Assembly: GCA_030040965.1 (NCBI GenBank)
Contig: JASHOT010000244.1
Span: 1-51,324, forward strand
Reading direction: 5' to 3'
DNA length: 51,324 nt
Source: Candidatus Sulfotelmatobacter sp.
GTDB taxonomy: Bacteria > Acidobacteriota > Terriglobia > Terriglobales > Acidobacteriaceae
This document shows, piece by piece, positions 25,820 to 34,293 of this stretch. Under the pieces are notes generated by a model. The model was given only the letters and a program-made list of their open reading frames with translations. It was not told where the DNA came from and searched no databases. Within the stretch, counting starts at the first letter, position 1. Each line of letters starts with the position of its first letter. A program made the translations under genes and the position numbers.

Positions 25820-27250
25820 TCAGATTCGCTTTTTCTTCCATTTGCCCTGTTTGAACAGAATGGCGCTGGCCGCGGCCATGGCCGATTCGGCAATCGCAAT
25901 CGAAAAAAAGACTCCGTTCGAGTGCATCCCCAGCGGCAATGCCAGCATGTAAGCCAGAGGAATTTCCAGCAGCCAGAATCCGAACAAATTGACGATCGTG
26001 GGAGTGATGGTATCGCCGGCGCCGTTGAAGGCCTGCATCATCACCATGAAATAGGCGTATCCCAGGTTGCCGTAACTCACGATGCGCAGGCAGGATGCGC
26101 CCATCGGCACGACTGCGGGATTGGTTGTGAACAGGCGCACCACAGGTTCTGCGAAGGCAATGAAGAACACCCCGACGGCACCCAGAAAAAGCACGTTGTA
26201 AAGGCCAGTGCGCCAAACCGCCTGCTCGGCGCGCTCGGGATGCCCCGCGCCCAGGTTCTGGCCCACCAGAGTTGCGGCGGCATTGCTCAATCCCCACGAC
26301 GGCAATATGACGAAGATAACGATGCGAATGGCGATGGTGTACCCGGCAAGCGCAGACGCTCCGAAAATGCTCACGATGCGGACCAGACCGATCCAACTGG
26401 TGTGTGCGATGGCGAATTGCAGGATGCCCGTCAGCGAAACCCGCACAAGCCGGAACAAGACTTCTGCATGGATGCGAGTCTGTCGGCGAAGAATGCGGAT
26501 TCGTTCAGTGCCTTTCAGAAGTCGATAGAACTGATAAATGACGCCAATGCTGCGGCCGGTGAAGGTGGCGAGCGCAGCTCCTGTCACGCCCATGCGCGGG
26601 AATGGTCCCCATCCGAAGATGAGGCATGGATCGAGAACCAGATTGATGATGTTCGAGACCCAAAGCAGGCGCATGGCGATGGCGGCATCGCCGGCGCCTC
26701 GGAAGATGGCGTTGTTCAGAGTGATCAGCAGTACCACGCAACTCCCGCCGCCTAAACAGATGCGGGCATAGCCGCTGCCCACGGAGACAATCCCAGCACT
26801 GGCTCCCATCAAGCGCAGAAGACGCGGAGCAAAGATGAAACAAGGCAGTCCGATCGCACCGGACACAATCAGCCCGAGAACTATGGCCTGGACCGCGGCG
26901 TCCGCCGCGCCTTCGCTATCTTTCTCGCCGATACGGCGTGCCACCATGGCCGTTGTCGACAGACTCAGGCCCATGGCCACAGACAGCACCAGGCTCGACA
27001 TGGATTCGGCCAGTCCCACCGTGGCTGTGGCGTCGGCGCCAAGCCTGCCGACCCAGAACACGTCGACAACGGCAAACAGCGACTCCAGAACCATCTCAAG
27101 CACCATGGGCACGGCGAGCAAAAGAATGGCGTGATTCAGGTTGCCGGAGGTGTAGTCCTGGTGCGAGCCGCGCACAGCCTCGATCAACGACGACCAGAGC
27201 GAACGCTGCGGTGCTGAGCTTTGTGGTTGGACGACTTCTGTTGCTCCCAT
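25820..27250 (-). CDS. MATE-family efflux transporter
   Basis: 476 residues with twelve predicted helices in two six-helix halves, as in the MATE family. The first half contains NHAILLLAVPMVLEMVLESLFAV and GADATATVGLAES; a glycine-rich, lysine/arginine-bounded loop separates the halves. It exports cationic drugs or metabolites against sodium or proton flow. ATG 27250 is used, preceded by CAGG; the longer frame from 27643 has no family-like sequence. The gene ends just beyond the tRNA-like sequence, which is on the other strand. Confidence 0.9.
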   Translation of the reverse strand: MGATEVVQPQSSAPQRSLWSSLIEAVRGSHQDYTSGNLNHAILLLAVPMVLEMVLESLFAVVDVFWVGRLGADATATVGLAESMSSLVLSVAMGLSLSTTAMVARRIGEKDSEGAADAAVQAIVLGLIVSGAIGLPCFIFAPRLLRLMGASAGIVSVGSGYARICLGGGSCVVLLITLNNAIFRGAGDAAIAMRLLWVSNIINLVLDPCLIFGWGPFPRMGVTGAALATFTGRSIGVIYQFYRLLKGTERIRILRRQTRIHAEVLFRLVRVSLTGILQFAIAHTSWIGLVRIVSIFGASALAGYTIAIRIVIFVILPSWGLSNAAATLVGQNLGAGHPERAEQAVWRTGLYNVLFLGAVGVFFIAFAEPVVRLFTTNPAVVPMGASCLRIVSYGNLGYAYFMVMMQAFNGAGDTITPTIVNLFGFWLLEIPLAYMLALPLGMHSNGVFFSIAIAESAMAAASAILFKQGKWKKKRI

Positions 27251-27524
27251 GAGAACCTGCTCCCATAAGCGTGCCTGCGCCAATCTGCAGACACGTCGCT
27301 TGCGAAATAATTGTGAACGAGCCCCGCTTGCCGGGGCTGATAGGGAAGGCAAACTTAACGCAGATTCAACATGATGATCCTCAATGCAGATCGCATACAG
27401 CAGGTCCCAAGAAAACCAGGAAGGGATTGTAGCGCAGAACTGGAGACCACGGAAAAAGAAAAACGGCAGATGGCTTAAGCTGCTCCATCCGCCGGTTTCT
27501 TTCAGGAGGTAATTCTCAGGAGGT

Positions 27525-27662
27525 ATGAGTGATGTTCGCTCTGTGGACACGATAGCGCCACGTGCCAAAGAGCACGAGATCACAAAAGTACTATCGCGAG
27601 GCAACGCTCTCGATTTCCGCGATGAGAGACTTCCAATGCACAAAGACGGCGAAATGGTGTAG
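27525..27662 (+). CDS. Possible small ORF behind a duplicated ribosome-binding site
   Basis: The 431-bp gap between the MATE and Kelch genes contains two perfect AGGAGGT sequences 14 bases apart (27504-27510 and 27518-27524). ATG 27525 directly abuts the second and opens a 45-codon frame beginning MSDVRSVDTIAPRAKEHEI; it is 14 bases from the first. A second ATG at 27532, at ideal distance (seven bases) from the second AGGAGGT, opens only a seven-residue peptide, MFALWTR. Either could be a translated leader or small protein. The rest of the gap shows nothing recognisable. Confidence 0.3.
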   Translation: MSDVRSVDTIAPRAKEHEITKVLSRGNALDFRDERLPMHKDGEMV

Positions 27663-27681
27663 GAGATCCCCGGATCGCCTT

Positions 27682-28716
27682 CTACTTCTTGCTCAGCATG
27701 AGCACGCGCGCGGTAAAGGCTGAGTTGGAAAGCATTCCTCCCACCACCAGAGGGCCAATGGGAGTGCTTACGATGCCGCGGGTGTCGCTGCGGACGTCGA
27801 AGGTATTCTCGTCAATGGTTTCCCAGCGATTGCCGTGCCCATCGAATGCAAACGTGACTTCAGAAAGCGGGGCCGGCTTGCCCTCCGCGTCGAGGCCCTT
27901 GTAGTTGTGAGGAACAAGCGTGCCGCCGGAGAACAGAATCTTGCGTCCTTCGACGGGACCGGCAACGATGGCGAATCTTCCCGGGCCAGGATGGGCGGGA
28001 AGCTTGGTCCATTCAATTTTATTGGGATCTTTCCTCTCGATCTTGCCCAGCCAGCACTCGTCGGAGGCGACATAAGGCCCACCGGCCGGATTTTTCTTCG
28101 CGCCATCGACAAAGACGATCATGCCGTCCGTCAGGCCACCGGCGTGGCCAAACACCGGGGTGCCGGGAAATGGCGTCGCCTGGCTCCAGGTGTTGGCCTG
28201 AACATCGTAGACCTGAACATTATTGACAGGGCCGTCTTTGGCCTTTCCGCCGACTAGATAGACGTACCGGTCGTGGTCGACTCCGATCACGGCATCGTCG
28301 ACCGGGATTGGAATATCCGTGCCGCGATACCAACGCTGATCCTGCGGAAGATAAGCATTAACGTCGCCGAGAGTCATTTCGTTGCCATGACCATCCACGA
28401 CAAGTCCGCCGAAGAGAAAGATTTTTCCTCGCACGCCGACCGCGGATGCTCCCAGACGGCCGGCCACGCCCGGGACGGGACGACTATCAGCCCATTTGCC
28501 GGACTTGAGACTGAGGACATAGACCTTGTTGGTGATATCGTCCCAGGTTTTTTTCGGGCCAATACCCATGAGCGAATAGACGTCGAGCCCACTGTGGAGA
28601 ACCACGACGGCGTTCTCAGCTACGGCGGCGGGCATGGGCGGGATCTTGGGCTGGTCTGCTGCAAGCAGCAGTACCACAGCCAGGGCGGTGAGAACGAAGA
28701 TAGCGGTCTTTTTCAT
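27682..28716 (-). CDS. Secreted Kelch-repeat beta-propeller protein
   Basis: 344 residues with a signal peptide (KTAIFVLTALAVVLLLAA). Kelch-like blades are visible as KVYVLSLKSGKWADSRPVPG, RLGASAVGVRGKIFLFGGLV, YLVGGKAKDGPVNNVQVYDV, and KILFSGGTLVPHNYKG. Secreted Kelch propellers include NanM-like mutarotases and galactose-oxidase relatives; no catalytic residues are recognised here, so it may be a binding protein. It appears monocistronic. Confidence 0.8.
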   Translation of the reverse strand: MKKTAIFVLTALAVVLLLAADQPKIPPMPAAVAENAVVVLHSGLDVYSLMGIGPKKTWDDITNKVYVLSLKSGKWADSRPVPGVAGRLGASAVGVRGKIFLFGGLVVDGHGNEMTLGDVNAYLPQDQRWYRGTDIPIPVDDAVIGVDHDRYVYLVGGKAKDGPVNNVQVYDVQANTWSQATPFPGTPVFGHAGGLTDGMIVFVDGAKKNPAGGPYVASDECWLGKIERKDPNKIEWTKLPAHPGPGRFAIVAGPVEGRKILFSGGTLVPHNYKGLDAEGKPAPLSEVTFAFDGHGNRWETIDENTFDVRSDTRGIVSTPIGPLVVGGMLSNSAFTARVLMLSKK

Positions 28717-28795
28717 CGCTAAAAATTTTACGTCCTTGTGCGTAGCCAGGGCAAAGGGAGCGTCATGGGCAGATGCGAATTCGAGCGAACTTGCC

Positions 28796-29257
28796 TCAAT
28801 CGATCAATCCATGCCTGGCGGCGTGAATGAAATCGGTGTAGGCGGGACTCTTCCCGCTTTCGCGGGTGTGGCTGGCGATCTGGCCGCGATGATAGGCAGA
28901 GTGCAGAACGACATGAGTCAGGACATCGAGTACAGTGCTGCTCCAAAGCTCGCCCTTCGAGTTCTTATAAGAAACGGTTTGCGAGAATTCGGTGAGTGCG
29001 GTGAGAAAATCGCGCCATTGGCGGGCGATTGCGGCGGCCAGGGCATTACACTCCTCCAGATCGAAAGTCGGCCAGACCGGAATCGTCTGCGGCTGCTTCC
29101 GCATCCGCTCAAGCCACAGGCGCTCGGCTGCCAGAATGTGCCCCATCAACTGCAGCGAGCGAGCGTCGGTTTCGTGGGCACGCATTCCGGCCAGAACTTC
29201 CTGATTCGCCCACTCGTTGTAGGCAAACTCGCGTCGCAGATAATTGGCAAGATCCAC
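28796..29257 (-). CDS. DinB-family protein
   Basis: 153 residues from GTG 29257, chosen because GGGAGG lies five bases upstream; a GTG at 29263 overlaps that sequence. Helix 1 reads YLRREFAYNEWANQEVL, helix 2 MGHILAAERLWLERMRKQPQ, and the C-terminal histidine motif is VVLHSAYHRGQIASHTRE, a textbook DinB metal site (with His of GHILAAE). Function of this subgroup is unproven; some relatives are thiol-transferases or damage-inducible proteins. It is divergent from phoU. Confidence 0.88.
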   Translation of the reverse strand: MDLANYLRREFAYNEWANQEVLAGMRAHETDARSLQLMGHILAAERLWLERMRKQPQTIPVWPTFDLEECNALAAAIARQWRDFLTALTEFSQTVSYKNSKGELWSSTVLDVLTHVVLHSAYHRGQIASHTRESGKSPAYTDFIHAARHGLID

Positions 29258-29493
29258 AAGCACCTCCCGGCCTGGTAAGAGCGATAGTCAAATTCTAATG
29301 CGATCATTCGCATGCCGTGTCGAATGTTGGCAGTATCCGGCTATTTTGCCCCCTTCGTGGACATTGCGGAATTTCTTTGCGTCCTTTGCCATTTAGGCTC
29401 CTGTGCTCGAAGACAAGGACAATACGCGAATTTTAAAGGTTGAACTTTCCCTCTCGCGAGGAAAGGTGGGGAAAAGTCATGTTCTGGAAAATG

Positions 29494-29522
29494 TTGTAAT
29501 GATCCTTTCATAATCCGGTAAT
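29494..29522 (+). promoter_or_regulatory. Pho-box-like array upstream of phoU
   Basis: Three seven-base units with the 11-bp period of PhoB sites: TTGTAAT (29494-29500), CTTTCAT (29505-29511) and CGGTAAT (29516-29522), separated by GATC and AATC. Against the E. coli half-site CTGTCAT they score 5, 6 and 5 of 7. It lies 47 bp before the phoU start codon. The downstream phoU/PhoB-like pair supports the reading. Confidence 0.5.
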
Positions 29523-29569
29523 AAACTGAGCTTTCGATAGGTCAATCTGAAGGTGCGTGATTCGATTCG

Positions 29570-30310
29570 ATGACTGGAAAAGGGTCAACATCACGACAGC
29601 ATCATTCGCCAGAACCGTCTGGCTCTCGTTCAGCTCGGGCTGGACACAAGATTACTGAATTGAAGCCGGGCGCGGGTGACGATCTGTCGCGGCTGGCGTT
29701 AAAAGCGTGCCTGATCGCCCGTGACGCGGCCTTTAACGTGCGCGATCTGCTGACCAATTCGTCCCGCATGGCGTTTTTGGCGATCAAGGACTGCGAAAAA
29801 GAGCTCGACATCATCGAGCGGCAGATTGATGAGCGGCTTCCGGCAGCGATCACGCGCGTGGGCGAGGCGCGTGCGCGGCAACTGCTCTCGGCCCTGAAGT
29901 CCACAACAGATCTCGAGCGCATTGGCGACCTGGTGATGAGCGTGGCCCTTCGGGTACAGGCGAGGACAGAAAAGATTCCCGCGTCTGATGTGCGGCAACT
30001 GGTGGAGATGTCGGTCGTTTTGCATGACATGCTCGACCTGATCCACAAGGGTTTTTCGAAACTCGATCTGGAGTGTGCGCGTAAGGTGCTGCAGATGGAT
30101 AAAGAAATCGATCGCATCTGCCACGGATTGTTCCAGAAACACCTGGCGGAGACGGTATCGCAGGGCGACACATCGCATTTTGAGCTTCTGCTGATGGCGC
30201 AGGCTTTGGAGCGCGCCGGAGACCATACGACTAATCTCGCCGAAGATCTCTACAGCCTCATCGAGGGCCGCAGTCTGCGGCATGTTCCCAAGAAAAAGGC
30301 GGCAAACTAA
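29570..30310 (+). CDS. phoU: Phosphate transport/regulation protein PhoU
   Basis: 246 residues: a disordered basic N-terminus of about 30 residues followed by the two three-helix PhoU bundles. The metal-binding repeats are LKSTTDLERIGDLVMS (first) and MAQALERAGDHTTNLAEDLY (second), matching the E-R-I/A-G-D/N-x signature. PhoU restrains the phosphate regulon and PstSCAB uptake together with the PhoR/PhoB pair. Here a PhoB-like regulator follows 155 bp downstream, while pst genes and phoR are not in the window. Confidence 0.92.
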   Translation: MTGKGSTSRQHHSPEPSGSRSARAGHKITELKPGAGDDLSRLALKACLIARDAAFNVRDLLTNSSRMAFLAIKDCEKELDIIERQIDERLPAAITRVGEARARQLLSALKSTTDLERIGDLVMSVALRVQARTEKIPASDVRQLVEMSVVLHDMLDLIHKGFSKLDLECARKVLQMDKEIDRICHGLFQKHLAETVSQGDTSHFELLLMAQALERAGDHTTNLAEDLYSLIEGRSLRHVPKKKAAN

Positions 30311-30464
30311 GCAAGAATCCGGGCCACCAACGCAGCCCTACAAATTCATCTTCCATTAACACGCGAGAAACATTCGCGCAACATTCTGCCAATACAGTTT
30401 GGAGATTGCTGGGTGCGTGACGCAGGTCCGCGAAGGTAAGCACCGGCAAAACTTGTTCATAGAA

Positions 30465-31217
30465 ATGCACCTGCCATCCGAATCCTATAGCGAGAGCGCC
30501 AGCCCGAGCCGAAGTGTGCCGGTTCGGCCTGTGATTTTTGTCGTCGAAGACGAAGAGGATATCGCGCGCCTGATCTCGCACAATCTGCAGGGGGCCGGCT
30601 ACGAAGTGCAAAGCTTTGTCAGTGCAGCCTCGGTCCTGACCGAGGCCGTGCGTGAGATGCCCGCGCTGTTTCTGCTCGACGTGATGCTGCCGGGGACGGA
30701 CGGCTTTGAGCTGTGCCGCCATATCCGCCAGACGCCGGTGCTTTCGGCGACGCCCATCATTTTCCTGACCGCCAAAACCTCGGAGTCGGATCGTGTAAAA
30801 GGACTCGAACTGGGAGGCGACGACTACATCACCAAGCCGTTCAGCCCGCGCGAGCTCGTAGCGCGGGTGCGCAGTGTGCTTCGCGGATTGGGCACCGAGC
30901 GTGCTGCCAGCGAAGTGCTGCGACTGGGCGAGCTGGAAATCGATGTCTCTTCCATGACCGTGCAGGTGCAGGGACGCAACGTAATGACCACCGTGCGCGA
31001 ATTCCGCCTGCTGGAATACCTGGCGGCGCATCGCGGCCGCGTTCTTACTCGCGATCAGTTGCTCGACGCGGTGTGGAAGGAAACTCCCTTTGTCACACCG
31101 CGATCGATCGACGTTTACATTCGCCGCTTGCGCGAGAAGATCGAACCCGACGCGCGTCATCCGCAATATTTGAAAACTTTACGCGGGATCGGCTACCGGT
31201 TCGAAGTCCCCAAATAA
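30465..31217 (+). CDS. OmpR/PhoB-family response regulator
   Basis: 250 residues. The receiver domain has the acidic pair VEDEED, phospho-acceptor Asp72 in LFLLDVMLPGTDG, the threonine of IIFLTAKTSE and lysine of YITKPFSPREL. The C-terminal winged helix (REFRLLEYLAAHRGRVLTRD, SIDVYIRRLREKIEPD, LKTLRGIGYRFE) is PhoB/OmpR-like. ATG 30465 begins a short serine-rich tail before the receiver. Position next to phoU suggests it is the phosphate regulator PhoB; the cognate sensor kinase is missing from the neighbourhood. Confidence 0.9.
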   Translation: MHLPSESYSESASPSRSVPVRPVIFVVEDEEDIARLISHNLQGAGYEVQSFVSAASVLTEAVREMPALFLLDVMLPGTDGFELCRHIRQTPVLSATPIIFLTAKTSESDRVKGLELGGDDYITKPFSPRELVARVRSVLRGLGTERAASEVLRLGELEIDVSSMTVQVQGRNVMTTVREFRLLEYLAAHRGRVLTRDQLLDAVWKETPFVTPRSIDVYIRRLREKIEPDARHPQYLKTLRGIGYRFEVPK

Positions 31218-31367
31218 TTTCGCAAAGACCGAGCCGCTTCCTGACGGATTCTCCCACGCCGTTTTCTGTGTTCCGATCTGTTGCGGCAAGGTTCTTTTGA
31301 AGCGACAACTCTTTCGATACCCGCCGCTTTTCCTCTGCGTCATTTATCCTGTCGTACATCCACTCTA

Positions 31368-34124
31368 ATGTCTGCGAACAAGACCAAACTGCTATGGAAA
31401 GCCGATGACCAGCAGGCTCGTCTGGCGGAGTTGACCGCGCCGTCTGGCGAACCGGCGAAAGATTTTCCGCTGCGGCGCGATGTGCGCTCATTGGGCGCCG
31501 TGTTGGGAGAAGTGTTGCTGGAGCAGGGTGGGCAGGAATTGTTCGATTCCGTTGAGCAACTGCGCCGATTACTCATCGAACACCGGGAGGTGGTGCGCCG
31601 AAATCCTGGAACCTCGGATGCCGAACTGATGGTGAAAGCGCAGAAAATCATAGCGGCCATGGATCTGACTCGCGCCTATCAGGTCACCAAGGCGTTCGCG
31701 ATTTATTTCGAGCTTACGAATCTCGCAGAGACCAACCATCGCAAACGCCGCCGGCGAGCGGGCAAACTCGAACGCGAGCGCACTACACAACCGGGATCGT
31801 TTCATGGAACTCTCGAGCGCATGAAGCGCGACGGAGTTTCGGCGGAGGCCGTGCTCGAAGCTTTGGGCCAGATCGTCATCACTCCGGTTTTTACCGCGCA
31901 CCCGACCGAAGTCGCGCGGCAGACGGTGCTCTTGAAACGGCATCGTATTGCGCAGCAACTGGAACGGCTCGATCATCTGCCATTAACGGCTGAAGAAGCG
32001 GAAGAGTGTGAAAATCGTATTCGCGCCGAGGTAACTTCCCTGTGGCAAACCGATGAAGTTCGCACGGCGAAGCCGACGGTCAACGACGAAATTCGCATGG
32101 GACTGCGCTACTTTCGGCTTTCGCTGTTTGACACGCTGCCCAACATCTACGCGGAAATTGCGGAATCGTTTCGTGAGATCTATGGTGTCGAGCCGCAGGA
32201 GTCCGCGCTGCCTGACCTGCTCACGTTCGGATCGTGGATTGGTGGAGACCGCGACGGCAATCCCCTGGTGAAGCCGGAATGCATTCAGGATGCACTCGCG
32301 ATGGCGCGCGAGTTAATCCTGCGGGAGTACATGCGCGATGTCGAGGCGCTGAGCGACCGATTGAGTTCCTCGCGGCGGCAAACAGATTTTTCCTCCGAGA
32401 TGCTTTCCCGCCTCGCACATTATGAGGCGACCATTCCCGGTGTTCATTTGGCGTGGGGTGCGCATAACACGACCGAGAGCTATCGCCGGTTCTTGTCCTA
32501 CATATTTCATCGGCTGTGGCAGAGCCGTGAAGCCCCAGGCACTGCTGCGGCATATGGCTCGCCCGCGGAGTTCACGCACGACCTGCGCATGATTCGGAAC
32601 AGCCTCGAGGCCGATCGTGGACAAAGGCTGGCGCGGACCTACCTCGATTCGCTGCTGCGCAAGGTGCGTACGTTTGGATTCCACCTGCACACGCTAGACA
32701 TCCGGCAGCACGCTCGCATACACGCGCAAGTCATTAGTGAACTTCGGAAGTATGAAAAAGGCGAGGCGATATCAGCAGAAGGAGAAGAGCTGAGACAGAC
32801 GTTTCGCATGATTGCGAAGCTTAAACAGAACTATCCGCCGTCGTCGATTCAAAACTACGTCATCAGCGGAGCGGAGTCACCTGACGATGTGTTGAATATG
32901 GTTCGTCTGGCGCACGCGGCGGGCGTGAATGTGGCGGGATCTGGGAACGATCCCGGTTTGATGCCTGTGCCACTGTTTGAATCGATCGAATCGCTACGCC
33001 GCGCTGCCGATGTTATGCGGCGGGTCTGGAGCAACCGCGAGTACCAGATTTTGCTCGACTCCTGGGGGCGCTGGCAGGAAGTGATGCTGGGATACTCCGA
33101 TTCCAACAAAGATGGAGGCATGCTCACCAGCACATGGGAACTATATAAGGCGCACCGCAAATTGCACCACGCCGCCGCGGAACACGCGTTGAAGCTGCGG
33201 CTGTTTCACGGACGCGGAGGCACCGTGGGCCGCGGCGGCGGGCCCACTCATTCCGCGATCCTGGCGCAGCCCGAGGGATGTTTTTCGGGCCAGATTCGCA
33301 TCACCGAGCAGGGCGAAGTCCTCAACTGGAAATATGCGGATGCGGTGCTGGCGGAATGGAATCTGGAGCTGATGATGGCAGCGAGCCTGGAAGCTGTGAC
33401 CCGCAAAGAGAACGGGCGCGATTCACAGCGAACCAACTGGGAAGAAGCAATGGAAGAAATGTCGGAGGACGCGTATCGCTTCTACCGGCGAGAAATCGCG
33501 GAGAATCCCGAGGTGCTCGAATATTTCGAGCAGGCGACTCCAGTCAACGAACTGGACGCGGCACGCATCGGTTCGCGCCCGGCGCGGCGCAGCAAGAGCC
33601 GCAAACTCGACGATCTGCGCGCCATCCCGTGGGTGTTTGGCTGGATGCAAAGCCGGCATGCCGTGCCCGCTTGGTTTGGAGTGGGTCGGGCGCTGGAACG
33701 ATTTGCCAGGAGGAATCCTGCGCAAGAGCAACTGCTGCGCCATATGGCGCGTGGCTTCCCGCTTTTTGCCGATCTGCTGCGCAACGTGGAACTGGGCATG
33801 GCGAAAGCCGATCTCGACATCGCGCGGCTTTATTCCGGGCTGGTGAAAAACGCCGCGCTCGGAAGACGAGTTTTTGCCTTGCTGGAAGATGAATTTCTCC
33901 GCTCGCGGCGCATGCTGCTGCGCGTGACCGGGCAACGCGAACTGCTGGCGCGCAATCGCGTGCTGGCGCGGTCAATTCGATTACGAAATCCGTATGTCGA
34001 TCCCATGAGCCTGATTCAGGTCGAGTTGCTGCGGCGCAAGCACGATGGGGACGCCGGAGATCTGGAATACCCCTTGAGCGCGACCATCAACGGCATCGCG
34101 GCCGGCCTGCATAATACGGGATAG
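31368..34124 (+). CDS. ppc: Phosphoenolpyruvate carboxylase
   Basis: 918 residues, slightly longer than the 883 of E. coli. Catalytic segments are intact: VFTAHPTEVARQTV with His178, GSWIGGDRDGNPLV, VMLGYSDSNKDGGMLTSTWE, FHGRGGTVGRGGGPTH, and a C-terminus GIAAGLHNTG that corresponds to the conserved MRNTG end. It adds bicarbonate to PEP to make oxaloacetate, refilling the TCA cycle. ATG 31368 is used; the frame from 31281 is not family-like. It stands alone, 150 bp after the PhoB-like gene. Confidence 0.96.
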   Translation: MSANKTKLLWKADDQQARLAELTAPSGEPAKDFPLRRDVRSLGAVLGEVLLEQGGQELFDSVEQLRRLLIEHREVVRRNPGTSDAELMVKAQKIIAAMDLTRAYQVTKAFAIYFELTNLAETNHRKRRRRAGKLERERTTQPGSFHGTLERMKRDGVSAEAVLEALGQIVITPVFTAHPTEVARQTVLLKRHRIAQQLERLDHLPLTAEEAEECENRIRAEVTSLWQTDEVRTAKPTVNDEIRMGLRYFRLSLFDTLPNIYAEIAESFREIYGVEPQESALPDLLTFGSWIGGDRDGNPLVKPECIQDALAMARELILREYMRDVEALSDRLSSSRRQTDFSSEMLSRLAHYEATIPGVHLAWGAHNTTESYRRFLSYIFHRLWQSREAPGTAAAYGSPAEFTHDLRMIRNSLEADRGQRLARTYLDSLLRKVRTFGFHLHTLDIRQHARIHAQVISELRKYEKGEAISAEGEELRQTFRMIAKLKQNYPPSSIQNYVISGAESPDDVLNMVRLAHAAGVNVAGSGNDPGLMPVPLFESIESLRRAADVMRRVWSNREYQILLDSWGRWQEVMLGYSDSNKDGGMLTSTWELYKAHRKLHHAAAEHALKLRLFHGRGGTVGRGGGPTHSAILAQPEGCFSGQIRITEQGEVLNWKYADAVLAEWNLELMMAASLEAVTRKENGRDSQRTNWEEAMEEMSEDAYRFYRREIAENPEVLEYFEQATPVNELDAARIGSRPARRSKSRKLDDLRAIPWVFGWMQSRHAVPAWFGVGRALERFARRNPAQEQLLRHMARGFPLFADLLRNVELGMAKADLDIARLYSGLVKNAALGRRVFALLEDEFLRSRRMLLRVTGQRELLARNRVLARSIRLRNPYVDPMSLIQVELLRRKHDGDAGDLEYPLSATINGIAAGLHNTG

Positions 34125-34293
34125 TTTTGCCAATTTCAGCTGGTTGCTTACTTCGCGCGTCTACATTCGTCTGTAGTATGGTGTTGAGAGGATGAAGTGT
34201 GCCGTCCATGGAACTTCCCTGATGTGCCATGCGTAGTTTCCGTTGTTCGTTCTGCCAAAAGTTCACGCCATGATTGTTTTCCAAAGAGGATCT

